The notes beneath the pieces are model-generated. The model had not been told where the DNA came from. It searched no databases and worked only from the letters and a program-made list of their open reading frames with translations. Both the position numbers and the translations under genes were made by a program. A DNA stretch of 64,000 bases from Cunninghamia lanceolata. Lineage: Eukaryota; Streptophyta; Pinopsida; Cupressales; Cupressaceae. Where the stretch lies: contig BSBN01000037.1 in assembly GCA_027924645.1 (NCBI GenBank), positions 2,046,001-2,110,000 of the forward strand. The letters run 5' to 3'. Shown here one piece after another: positions 20,207 to 31,662 of the stretch; positions within the stretch are counted from its first letter, which is position 1; every line of letters starts with the position of its first letter.

Positions 20207-23200
20207 GAAGGAAATCTAACAAAGAAAGAAGGGAAAGAGATGCCAATGAGATGGGGCTTAAAAACATAAAAGATTTCTTTATTAAATCCAAGGGAGCCAA
20301 GGCCTCCCTTGGAGGATAATGAAGATCTCTACTTGGAATGTCAGGGGCCTCAAGGCCCCTAACAAGAGATGCTTAATCAAGCATCATCTGGATAAAATCG
20401 ATAATGACATAGTGCTATTACAAGAAACTAAGCTCAGTGAAGAAGAAGGTTTGAGGTTTTCTAGATTTTGTAGAACATGGATAGGATGTTTTCAAGGTTC
20501 AGTTGGAGCTGCGGTAGGTTTGGGCATCCTATGGAAAGCCAATAAAATGGAAGTTAAGGTAATTGAGTCAAAACATAATTGGATGCTATGCAAAGTCTCA
20601 AATTTGATGGTGGATTCAAACTTCTTTCTGCTTCCAGTTCTTGAAAAGACTGAGCCTGTTGAAAAGCAAGTTAAAAAATTGGAACATTTTGAGCTTTAAG
20701 AACATTTTTGTAGAGAAGGAAAGATTAGAATCTATGTTAGTAGCCCTCAATGAAAAGGTAATAAAGTACGGGATGTTCGTGGATGATTTTGAAAAAGAGA
20801 AACTCCTTAAAGATGAATTGGGAGAAGTTCTGGCCAGGGAAGAGCTTTTTTGGAAAGACAAGGCAAGGAATATATGGTTAAAAGAAGGTGATAATAACAC
20901 CAAATTCTTCCATGCCTCGGCTAGGGGTAGAAGAGTTTGGAACCAGATCTCTAGAATTGAAAAAATTGATGGAACGGCCATATGTGATAGGGATTCAATA
21001 GAAGCGGAAGCAGTTATGTTCTTCCAAAACATTCTAGGAGGTGGGTAGATCAACTATATAAATGACTCAAAATTTCTTAAGTACATTCCGCCTTTGCTCA
21101 GAGAGGAAGAAAACAAAAGACTTCTTGAGCCATTCTCCATGGAAGAGATGTGTTAGGCGACTTTCCAATTGGGGCCTAAAAAGGCACCAGGACCAAATGG
21201 GTTCACCGCTAAGTTCTACCAAAAGTGTTGGAAATCCATGGGGGAGGACATTTGGGAAGTGGTGGAAGACTTTAGGAAGAAAAAAATATTTGTAAGAGAT
21301 ATTAACAATATGATTGTCACATTGATTCCAAAGAAGCCTAAGTGCAAATCCTTCTCAGACTATAGACCGATAGCACTATGTAATGTAATTTACAAGGTAA
21401 TCTCCAAGGCCTTAGCTAATAGACTCAAACCCATATTGGAAAATATTATATCAGAAGAGCAAAACAAATTTTTCCCTAGAAGAGAATACTAGAAGGCATT
21501 ATTGTCACTTCTGAAGCCATCCACTCGATGAATTTAAATAAATGCAGGGGAATGATTCTAAAATTAGATGTATCCAAAGCATACGATCGAGTTAGATGGA
21601 GTTTTTTAACTGAGGTGCTCAAAAGATTTAGATTTGATCTTGATTGGATTGAAATCATCTCCACCTGTATCTCAACTCCCAAATATTCGATTGCAGTTAA
21701 TGGCTCGCTGTGCAGTTTTTTCGAAGCCACAAATGGCCTCTACCAAGGAGACCCCCTTTCGCCATTTCTATTTGTTATAATGGTGGAGGCAATGAGTAGG
21801 CAAATCAGGCACTTAAGGGAGAACAAGATCTGGAAAGGGATTTCTATTTCTGAGGAGCTGGAGCCAATCACCCATAGCCAATTTGCAGACGACACAACCT
21901 TATTTGGGGTGGCCACAGTAGAAGAAGCAACTGTTATAAAAGCAACACTAGATAGATACTCAAATAACTCTGGTCAAGTATTCAACCTGAGCAAATCAAA
22001 AATTATTTTCTTCAATACAAAAAAGGCAATTCAAAAAAGAATTACAAGCATCTTGGGGTTTTCTATTGGGCAACTTCCTTCGAAGTTCCTGGGAGCGCCA
22101 TTATTTATTGGAGAGTGCAGATCTGCCCTTTGGGAAGACATCCTCAACAAGTGCAATTCCAAGACAGAAGTGTGGACGAACAGATGGTTATCCTTAGCAG
22201 GCAGGATACTAATGATACAATCTGTATTATCTGTCGTGTCGGTTTATGCTATGTCGTGTTTTAGAATGACAAACAAAGTACTAGCAGATCTGGAAGATCG
22301 TTTGAAAAGATTCATCTGGGAAGGTGCAAAAGAAGGAAAATGAATCCCATTGGTTAATTGGGACACAGTTTGCCTACCCAAAAAATATGGAGGGACAGGA
22401 ATTAGGAAAATGCTACCACAAAACCTTGCCCTTGGGGCCAAATTGGTTTGGAATCTATATAGAAATCCAGAGAAGTTATGGTGCAAGATCCTTCAAAACA
22501 AATATCTAGATAGTGAGTACCTGAGTCAAATCTTAACTGTAGCCAATTCACAGGGCGGATCTCCAGTTTGGAAATTCTTATGGGAATCACGAAGCGTCAT
22601 GTCATAGATCATCTAACTTGGAAAATTGGGAATGGTTTGAAAGCTAGCTTCTGGCATGATTCGTGGAATGGGGAGGAGCCCCTGGACAAAGTTTTGGGTG
22701 ACCTAATTTGGATAAATGAGGTTGAGCAAGAGTTTGGTTCTGTACTGGCCGCCTATGTAGAGAGAGGCTGGGGTGAATTGGGTACGACGTATGAATGGAA
22801 GTGTTTGGATTCAATTACGATTCCCTTAGCTGAAAAGGAAGTTTTGTGGAATACACTTAAGGAAAGGAATATATTCCTTTCCCTCCAGCCAGCACAGTTA
22901 AAAATTAGGGAATTACTTTGTTAAGTTGGGATACCAAATTCAGACTATTAGCCATGCCAATTCCGATTGGCCAAAAAAGCTTTGTTGGGATAAATCACTT
23001 TTGCCTAAAGCAGATGCCTTTCTATGGACAGCGTTACACAAGTAAATCCTTACCGGTGATCGCCTTCGAGTCATTAAAATTGAGGGTCGTAATAGATGCC
23101 CAATATGCGAAAAAGTAGAAGAGTCATCAAATCATCTACTTCTTAATTGTTTTGGTACGGTGGAGTGTTGGGACTAGTTGCAGGAATCACTGGAATGGCG

Positions 23201-24453
23201 TTCGACCAGACAAAATGACTTGAGAGACTTCCTTACAAGCTAGCCTGATTTGGGTTCCAAATCCACATGGGGAGAGGTATGGAAAGTGGCTCCGGCCATG
23301 CTTTGTTGGATGATCTAGAAACAACGTAACCAAAGAATTTTCAATGATAAAAAACTTAGCATTGAGGAAGTCATTATAAAAATGAGGAAAGGTATATGCG
23401 AAGTCCTCAATGCAAAAGCCTCGATAAGCAAAGATAGGGTGTTCACTCAGTGGGACGCCAAGCTAAGAAAGAAATGGCCAGAGTTAAGTTTACCAAAAAG
23501 CCAAGCAAATAATAGCACAGAAGTAAGAACAAATTGTAGGTGGCACAGTCCACAGTTGGCTAGACACAAACTAAACTTTGATGGTTCAGCAAAAGGGAAC
23601 CCAGGGAGGGCTGGAGGGGGTGCAATCATCATAAACAAATTTGGAGAGTGTGTCAGGGCTATCTCCTGTAATTTTAGGATAGCCACAAATAATGAAGCTG
23701 AATTTGAAGCATGCTTCAATGGCCTGGCTTTGTGTGAAAAGTTAGAAATAAAACAATTAGAAATCGAGGGCGATTCCCAAATATGCATTAATGTGATCAA
23801 ATCTAGGAAGGTTATCAACTGGAAGCTAAGAGGGTGGCTTGAGAAAATATTAGGGAAAGTGGATAAGCTAGATGTTTTCTCAGTCTCACACATGTTCAGA
23901 GAAGGAAATCAGGTCACGGATGCATTAGCAAACCTCGGGTCCAGCCAGTTGGAGCCTAGCAAGATATCTGATCTCTTGAATTTGGATCCCAGAATTAAGT
24001 ATTTGGTAGACAGGGAGAAATAAGCGCCTTAGTCACAGCGGAGGAAGCGGTCAGGTCAGGCATTCTAAGGAGTCTAACTAGACATGAGGAAGCACAAGCT
24101 TTGGCCAGTCAACATCATTGTCTCAATCCCAAAGAAACCCAGAATAAGAATGTTCTAAATGCTCGAATCCATGCGGAGGGGTTGGCTTTCAGCCTTGACC
24201 GGTCCTTCCAATATGAATAGAGACAGAAAAGGAAATGGAGTGCAAATCCTAAGGTCAAAGCACTCTGTGTTTTAAGCTCAGTGTATTGCATGTTTGTAGA
24301 AATCTAGGATGGATGTGGTACTTAAACACCTAGCCTGGTTTGATTCATGAAAGAATAAGGCAACCCGCCAGTACCTTTTTTTTTTTTTTTTTGCTTCTAT
24401 ATATATTTTGAAGGGAGCTACCCCCAGAAAAAGGTAGTACTCACCAAAAAAAA
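20207..24453 (+). mobile_element. L1-type LINE, 5'-truncated and internally deleted, inside the solo LTR
   Basis: About 4.25 kb between perfect 18-bp target duplications, ending in an A-run (24445-24453) after a T-tract at about 24377. It lacks ORF1 and starts about 110 bp before ORF2. The ORF2 domain order (endonuclease, reverse transcriptase, zinc-binding region, RNase H) is that of plant L1 elements. The A-run tail and long target duplication are the hallmarks of target-primed reverse transcription. Confidence 0.93.
20319..24023 (+). pseudogene. LINE ORF2 (endonuclease-RT-RNase H), broken
   Basis: ORF2 nicks the target and copies the LINE RNA into it. The AP-type endonuclease starts at 20319 (MKISTWNVRGLK, then LLQETK), but its second half is missing: after about 110 residues the sequence jumps to the linker (WKDKARNIWLKEGDNNTKFF, 20850-20920). 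The reverse transcriptase runs from about 21160 (KKAPGPNGFTAKFYQ) through LIPKK, DYRPIALCNVIYK, KLDVSKAYDRVRW and GDPLSPFLF to the catalytic FADDT at 21882. A zinc-binding RVT region follows (about 22950-23290), then an RNase H domain (LNFDGSAKGNPG, 23570; NNEAEFEA; EGDSQICI; VTDALANLGS). Several frameshifts and stops (for example 21489, 22341, 22605, 22922) make it inactive. Confidence 0.93.
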
Positions 24454-24471
24454 ATGTAATTAAATATTTTA
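24454..24471 (+). repeat. Right 18-bp target-site duplication of the LINE
   Basis: ATGTAATTAAATATTTTA directly after the A-run that ends the LINE, identical to 20189-20206. The perfect match argues that the insertion is fairly recent compared with the other elements here. Confidence 0.92.
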
Positions 24472-24740
24472 ATATTTAATTAGAAATTATCCTCACACAC
24501 ATGTCCTATTTATCCTTCACTTCAAATCAGTTAACTAATTAATCAATTCACTTAACTGATTAGTCTATTCTATTAACTGATCAGTCCTATCAGTTAACTC
24601 CTCAATCTATTATGTTAACTCCCCTATGCATGAAGGAGCAGGACACTTGTCCTCTTCCTATTCGCGCACATTCTCTCAAGTTTCCTCAACCGTTGATCTT
24701 CTTATTCATTATATACCATTAATCTTCTCTCTCTCAAACC

Positions 24741-24750
24741 TATAAATACA
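24741..24750 (+). promoter_or_regulatory. TATA box of the solo LTR
   Basis: TATAAATACA, preceded by CTCTCTCAAACC. It is the typical core promoter position for the U3/R border of the LTR, now separated from the LTR start by the LINE. Confidence 0.6.
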
Positions 24751-25131
24751 ACCCTTATTCATCCATTTCAATCATCCAAGCTTTTACTAAACTTACTCTG
24801 CAGGAATCACAGCGCGCCTTTGGCACCCAACACCATATCCATAGCTTGTAATCACCATTTTTATTGTATTAAAGATCCTCTTCATTACAAGAACTATCAT
24901 AGTCGTTTCTTTATTGTCATCTTGAAGAAAAAAGCAAGGAAGTGCGCTTTCTGAGGGCTTCATTCACACGAAAGATCAATTTGAGATTAGGTGACCAATG
25001 GAAGCCGCAAAGTAATAAGGTTTGCAAGGTATTGTTCTTTGTGTTTGAATCTTGATTATTGCAATTTCTATTGAGTTATTGGGTTATTATTAATTATTGA
25101 TATTATCTCCACATTTTCCTGTAACACATAT

Positions 25132-27484
25132 CATTATATGTTTTGACACTATATAGTAGAGGAGTTGGCCACTTCCTCTAAGAGAAATGCTATAGGAGGA
25201 TTTGTTAATGCCTTGATCTTATTTTTAGATTTGGCATTACTATGCAATGGGAGTTCCTAGATATATATACTCTTTATTGTCACGATATCTTCTTGGTTGT
25301 CTCAGTTTGTAAGTTATTGATGTGAAGATGATTTTGCATGTTTCACTATTGGGATCTATGAGTTGTGCAGTTTAATGGACTGTCTTTACCCATTGGTTTC
25401 ATTGAAGACTTGGATGTGGACTATCAATATCCACAGATCCGTTCAATGTTATTGCAGATGTTGTTTGTTGGCCTTGTCTTTGGTCATTTGTACATTGGTA
25501 TGTTGCTTTTAGATGCGAGGATGGATGATTAGTAGGTTTGTTTTATAGGGACTTGATTGCAGTTTTGGGTTGGTATGTTGATGGCATGGAGTTCTGCCTA
25601 TGATGGTTTGTTTACCTTAGTTTTTTGATGTATGGATATTTTGGATGAGCTAGCAACTTTCTGTGGTTTCTTTTCCATTTGGTATGAGTGTGGCAGACAC
25701 TCAAAGTCGTATGTTATCATATGATTTGATGCTTGTGTTCATGTTGAGATTAATGCAGGTTTCAGTGACATTTGATATGTTTCACCTTGGATTGTTTCTT
25801 GTTTATCATGGGTGACATGGTGTGAGGAGTTCTTGGTTGAGATCATGGTTATCATGGTTGCTTTTGCAGGTATCTTGTTGGAGCACCTTGGTGGAATATT
25901 TCTAATGCAATAATATATTAACATGTGGCATATATTCTTGTATCAAGTTTATCTCATGGTCTAATCATTATACATACCTTATTCCACACATGTCCATACA
26001 TTCCTCATTTATTATACCCTATCCTCTTCCCATTTGCACTTATTCCTATATATGTGTCAGCTACACATCATTTATTGCACCTATGTTCACATCTTTCCCC
26101 ATACATTCACTCCCTACCTGAAGTTTTTCCATTTGACACCAAGGGTCATTTCCAAGGCACTTGAGATCAATATTGAGGTGTTCAACATTGACTCCAAATT
26201 TAAATTCCCAAATTCTCCCCTTTCCTACTAATTGTTATGGGTCGACTTAACACATTTTAGTGTGACCTCCTTTTATGTGCTTGTATTTAAAGACATTTAA
26301 TGTACAATTAATTCATATGTTTGTTCAAGGAGAAATCATTAGTACACACTTCAATCTGTAAAGGGACAAAAGAATCAAAATCTATATTAGAATCATATAG
26401 GGTATTTGCACGCTTGAGAATGTTGTCTTTGATTATTCATTTATAATTGTAAATCTGATCAAAAACAAGGGTTGACTTAGGTGAACATAACCCTTGTGAC
26501 CTGACAAGCTCCCCAAAGGTATTTTAAAAAAATCATTTATCCTTACAAGAATTTAGATACAAGATATCAAAGTGAAGCGATTTTACATAAATATACATTT
26601 TGTTAGGCCGATCTTGCAAGTTACAAGTTAATCCCAAAATAGAGATAAATTCTGTAAGACTCAAATTCAATCTTGAGGGGTTCATGGTTGATCTATAACA
26701 AATTCTGAGTATGTTTTGATACAAATGCATTCATTAGTCAAAGAGCATTAAATTGGGTACATGTACAATTGAATTATGTGCGACATCAACATTAATTCTT
26801 TGTCATTGTTACCAAAGCTAAGTACCCTATCCATTTACATTTAATTTCTAAAAATCATTTTTCAATTTATCATATCCCAACTCCTTAATTAAATTTAAAT
26901 TAATTGTACCCTTAATCATTACATTTATTTAATTAACTTAGATTTATGTAAAAGAAGATTATAAATTCCCTTGTCACATATATTATTTATTTGCTACCTT
27001 TTAAAGTTTTTTTTTCTCTTAAAACTTTTCTATTTTTTATTTATGAATAAAAATATTTCCTAAATAAATATATCCATTTATTCAATTTCTTCTCAAGACC
27101 TAAATTTAATGATTATATGCTATTTTTAAACATTTTTATGGTAAAATGTAATCAAATGTTATAGAGTTTTGAAGTTTTGTTATGTATAATCAGGGCCTAA
27201 ATTTGACGGTTGACCATACCTATCAAGCAATTTTTTTGTGATAGTTATTCATTCAAAGTTGCCCTTCAAATACTAAGAGATACCTTATTTCAAATAATTC
27301 ATATACAAAATAATTATATATGAGAAAAATCTTATATAAATTTTGACAGTTTTTTCAAAATCTCTCCTTTCATGTGATAAATCTTCCTAAAATTTTAGTT
27401 GTATTTTAGGACAAAAATGCTTAAATACAGTTATACAACCATCAAATTTAAACCTTGTATATAATATATATCTAGCTAAAGATT
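25132..27484. other. AT-rich noncoding region
   Basis: 25132-25930 continues the sequence interrupted by the solo LTR. The rest is AT-rich. ORFs such as 25925-26164 show no domain and unrelated composition. No gene, RNA or clear element boundary was seen. Confidence 0.5.
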
Positions 27485-27825
27485 ATATAAGAAATTTTTT
27501 TTGAGAAGTAGAGTTCCAAGATTACATGTTGGGTGTACTAAAAGACTTTTTTTTTTAATTTTAAAAATATATTTTTTTGGTTTAAAAGAAGAGAGGAACT
27601 TCAAGTCTTTCAAATGACATTTCTTCTCTTCTTTTAAAAGGAAAAACAAATCTTTAAAAAATTTAAAAGAAAGAAATGTCATTTGAAAAGTTTGAAGTTC
27701 TTTTTTCTTTTAAAGAAGAAAAAATATATCTTTAATGTTTTTTTTTTTTTTAAGAAATACTCTTAGTACACCTAACGTGTAATCTTGGAATTCTACCTCC
27801 GGAAAAAAAAAAATCTTTCCTCATA
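27485..27825. mobile_element. Hairpin MITE upstream of the DCD gene
   Basis: The left arm contains GTAGAGTTCCAAGATTACAT then GTTGGGTGTACTAAAAG. The right arm is its reverse complement (CTTAGTACACCTAACGTG, TAATCTTGGAATTCTACCTC). The arms continue inward as TTTAAAAGAAGAGAGGAACT paired with the reverse complement at about 27690-27715, so nearly all of the 340 bp folds into one hairpin with a small loop near 27645. There is no coding capacity. It lies about 130 bp upstream of the DCD start codon. The superfamily is unclear because the outer ends (TATAAG/TCATA) are AT-rich. Confidence 0.75.
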
Positions 27826-27952
27826 ATATTTAGCCGACTCTCAACTTTTGGAGGCGTTGCCTAATTGGAAGTAAGGTATATAGATGATAATAAAGGAAGT
27901 TTTAACGATCACCACCTAGTTCATGTATTATAGCTATCAGCTTGCGAACAAC

Positions 27953-30900
27953 ATGGCAGGAGGAAGAAAGAGTTGTGGAGAACGTAACAAAAGTGTAGGT
28001 GATTCGAATGTCGATCAAAACAAGAAGAAAAATGAATTACATCAAAGAAAAGAAGAAGAAAAGCTTGCAGGGCTGATTTTCATGTGTAGCTCTAAGACCA
28101 AGCAGAGTTGTTTCAGCTACCAAGTCTTTGGCTTGCCAGCAAACAAGATAGAACTTGTAGAAAAGGTTAAACCAGGAATGAAGTTATTCTTGTTTGATTT
28201 TGATCTGAAAATGATGTATGGAATATACAAGGCTTCGTCTGCTGGAGGTCTAAACTTGGAGCCTCATGCTTTTGGAGTGGGTAAAATGGCTTTTCCAGCA
28301 CAGGTAAGCTATTTTTTTTATTTTCACTCTTTAGCATTGGATGTGTTTGTTAGTTTCTTTGCCACAATATGATTTTCAGGTGTTTGGTATGTATGTCCCG
28401 GTATGGGAAAATATGATCAATGTGTCTATCAGCATCATTTTGGATTTTGGTATGAGAAGTGAAGTTGTATCTGTCAGTAACTTATGATGTCGTTATGTGT
28501 TTGTGCATGATGTTCTGTCTTAAAAATTATAAACACTATGAAAGTTGCATTAGACTTGGAAATGGGTATGCTCTCTGAAACTTAAAAGTTTATCAAAATA
28601 CAAGCCTCCAGGAAAATTGGAAACTACATACAAAACGATAGTTACAAAATTGTTATTTCACCTAGTATTTGCCCAAAGGGCTGTGGTCTTCTGATAATGG
28701 AGGACACTTAAAAAATGTGGCCCAAGTTTAAATCCCCCATCACAATAAGATGACCCATAACTTCAATAAACAAGTGGCGAGGTTGTACCGTATTGATTAT
28801 GGTGTGCATTTGAATTTTGACTCAAGTTCAAAAAAAACTGAAGAATGTGGTTCAAGCATACCCCACAGAACCTCAGTAAAGATTTACAAGCAAAAAGAAA
28901 TCAGCTTCTAATACAATAATGCCAATTTGGCTATTGACTTTAAGAGTATTCATTCAATCAATTCAATTCACTAAATCTATTTAAGTGCTTGTCTGTTTCA
29001 GAAAAGGGATACAGTCAATCTCAATCAGATCCCTCAGGTCAAGGCTAGGACTGTAAGATGTCAACTAGGAGTTATTTCAGGGATACAGTAAATCTCAATG
29101 AGAACTCTATGATCAAGGTTAGGACTGTAAGATGGCAGCTAGGAGTTATTTCAGAATTCAAACATATAGTGCTCCTAGTTTGATCACTAGATCATTAACA
29201 GTATTTTTCCAAGCTTCACTACGAATTAAAATGTCGAATTCACTAGCCTAACACTGCAGAAAACAAGAGTTAAAATGTGGGCATATGAGTAAAGAATAAA
29301 ACATGCAAGCCCAAAGTATACAATAGTCAGACCACACCAGTATCAAAGTATCTTATGTAATAGATTGCCATCTTGGCATATTGATAGCTCACTCAAAACA
29401 ACATGTAAGAAAAAAATAGATATTCATAGCATTATTCCACTCTCCATTTGTAAGGATAAAAGAAAGAAGCAGCCCATGGTTGAGAGTCTCAAAAATGGAA
29501 ATGCTGTGTCATGAAATTTGCTGTCTTTTACTCTATGGTTAAGTTTAGTGACTGTGTTTAGAGCTCTTTGGAGTGATTTGGTTTCAAGCTACCATGATAT
29601 GGTAGATTTCTTATTGTTTTCTTTATCTTTTAATGATTTTTGTTCTTCTGAGGATGTTGATGGAAGTTTATAGTCTTTGGGCTATTTGATTCATGTTGTG
29701 GTTCTTCATATAATTTCTAGGTTTCACTGCTATGTCTTTTTAAGTGATGTAAAAGAGTTTGAACCCTTTCAAAAACCCACCTTTATCCATAATAACAAAG
29801 AAAATTACTATAAAAATACTAATAAATAAAAAATTAATAATAAATAAGAAATTAATGAATGAATAGATAATGTAAACCATAAAATAAAATATATTAAACA
29901 GAATTTCAAAAGTTAACACAGAACGATTGCATAGAATTTGAGATACTGACCCAAAAAAATAACATAATGCTTATTTGTAATAGATATAGTTTGGTTTGCA
30001 TCACCTGTTGGCATTCTGCTTCTTATACTACAACTTTTGGACTTGCCAATATTTTATTAGAGTTGTTTTTTTTGTTTTGCCATTCGGTATATCTATTACC
30101 ATGAACATTATGCTCTAGGAACTACCACCAGTATATACTTCTTTTTCAGCTTTGTAAACAATACTTGTCAAACATATAAACAGCAAAAAGGTCACTCATA
30201 ATAAATATTAAAATATTCTTTATCATGTTTGAAATTTACGCCCACATTTTTTTTGGACGCCTCCTACCAATACCCTTATTTTTACAAGCATACCCTGAAC
30301 AACTGACCATTGTTCTTATTATATTTGTTATTGTGACATCTTGTTCCTGGCTGTGTAGGTACGCTTTCGTATTCATAAGGAGTGTTTACCTCTGCCTGAG
30401 GATACATTCAAGAAAGCAATCAAAGATAACTATGACGACAAGAACAGGTTTAAGTTTGAGCTTAATGCTCGGCAGGTAAATACCTGTATTTAATACTTAT
30501 TTTCAATCAGGCTAGAATATTTGAATGGTTTTTTCTTTCAAGATTTAACAATTTCTTGATTTATAGGTAAAAAAACTTTCACGGCTGTTCCATTCTGTAA
30601 GAGTTGATGCCAGTGCTCCAGTTGACATTCCCCAGCTTGAACCACAAGCTCTAGTTGATCTTCATCTTCTTGGGAATCTACAATGTGTGAGAGCTTCTTT
30701 ACCACCGAAGTATGGCCATATGGGTGGTGATGGAGGGAAAGCATTGCGAAGCAGTGGTGTAAGGGGAGGGGAATTGTACCTAGAGGTTAGCATGAATAGT
30801 AATGTCTACTTATTGGCATGATCTAATTTTTACATAATTCTTTTTTATCAGTGATAGGATTTACTCCATGTGTACGTATATATCTATGTGGTAACAGTTG

Positions 30901-31662
30901 GTTTTTAGGACATGGTAAACCCAGAGGCCAATTTGATACATGAGACATCCCTTGGGAGGGTCTGCAAGGAAACTTCTTTCCAATTTTCACAAGGAGATTT
31001 CTTTCCATTACCCTGTATATTGTTCAGCTTTTCCACCCCTAGGTTTTGAATTCAAGGCCAAGCTTAAGAGTAAACTAGGCCTTGCCAATCCAGCTGGGTA
31101 TAAAGAGAGAGGTTATATTCTTTGAGATATAGAGCATTACAGAGTTTCCATTTATGTTATTTAAGGTGGGAGTTTTGGAGTTAGTATGGTTATATATTTT
31201 CTGTTACCTCTACAGGAAAAACTATTCAGGGAGGAGCTACTTAGAGAGGAAATAAGGAAGAAGAAAATGTTGCTGGAAAGGGAAAGGGAAAGGGAACTGC
31301 TACATTACAGGGAGGAAGCTGCTAGTCATATGGTACGTCGTGATTGCATTGCTCAAGCTGCTTTAGCTGGATATGGTCCTGATCCACTTATATCTGAGAG
31401 GGAATTGCTGCAATATGATGTTGGTTTGCTTGAGTTAGATTATCATAATAGGGTTGGAGATTCAAACACGGATTGTGTTTATAGACAGAGGTTGGATCCT
31501 GATTATCAGGAAAAAATGACAGAGGTGCCTGCTGCTGAAAGCTACTTTGTGTATCCTTTCCTGCAAATGGATACTTTACAACGGGCTCACTTCGGACCAT
31601 CTGATTCAGGACTTCCACCATATGGTAGTCATATGGTCGGTTCATCATCACTGTATCAGTAG
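27953..31662 (+). CDS. DCD-domain protein gene, four exons, intact
   Basis: Exons 27953-28303, 30359-30475, 30567-30785 and 31216-31662 join in phase 0 at every junction, with GT-AG introns (2,055, 91 and 430 bp), giving 377 residues and no internal stop. The DCD (development and cell death) domain spans about residues 38-165: [36 protein letters not shown], then [19 protein letters not shown] across intron 1, [13 protein letters not shown] and VKKLSRLF. Plant DCD proteins respond to stress, hormones and cell-death signals; the molecular role of the domain is not settled. The N-terminus is charged and Asn/Lys-rich. Exon 4 opens with a highly charged helix ([19 protein letters not shown]) likely to form a coiled coil, then a tail with no known domain. 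An in-frame ATG at 27923 would add ten residues; I prefer 27953. TATA-like GGTATATAG lies near 27876. It is the only gene here without damage. The third donor (GAG|GTTAGC) is the weakest site. Confidence 0.87.

Larger units (their letters stand above)
19848..25126 (+). mobile_element. Solo LTR split by a LINE insertion
   Basis: The LTR starts TGTATACACCTAAAATTGGC and ends CCTGTAACA, with CATAT on both sides, the 5-bp target duplication of an LTR retrotransposon. Without the LINE and one copy of its target duplication it is 1,014 bp. A TATA box (TATAAATACA, 24741) sits in the second half. No internal domain adjoins it, so the element was reduced to a solo LTR by recombination between its two LTRs. 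Orientation is taken from the TATA box. Which superfamily it belongs to cannot be told from the LTR alone; a 5-bp duplication fits both gypsy and copia. Confidence 0.85.

Noticed and set aside
25925..26231. Overlapping ORFs of 79 and 65 codons
   Set aside because: No domain, overlapping frames, noncoding composition.
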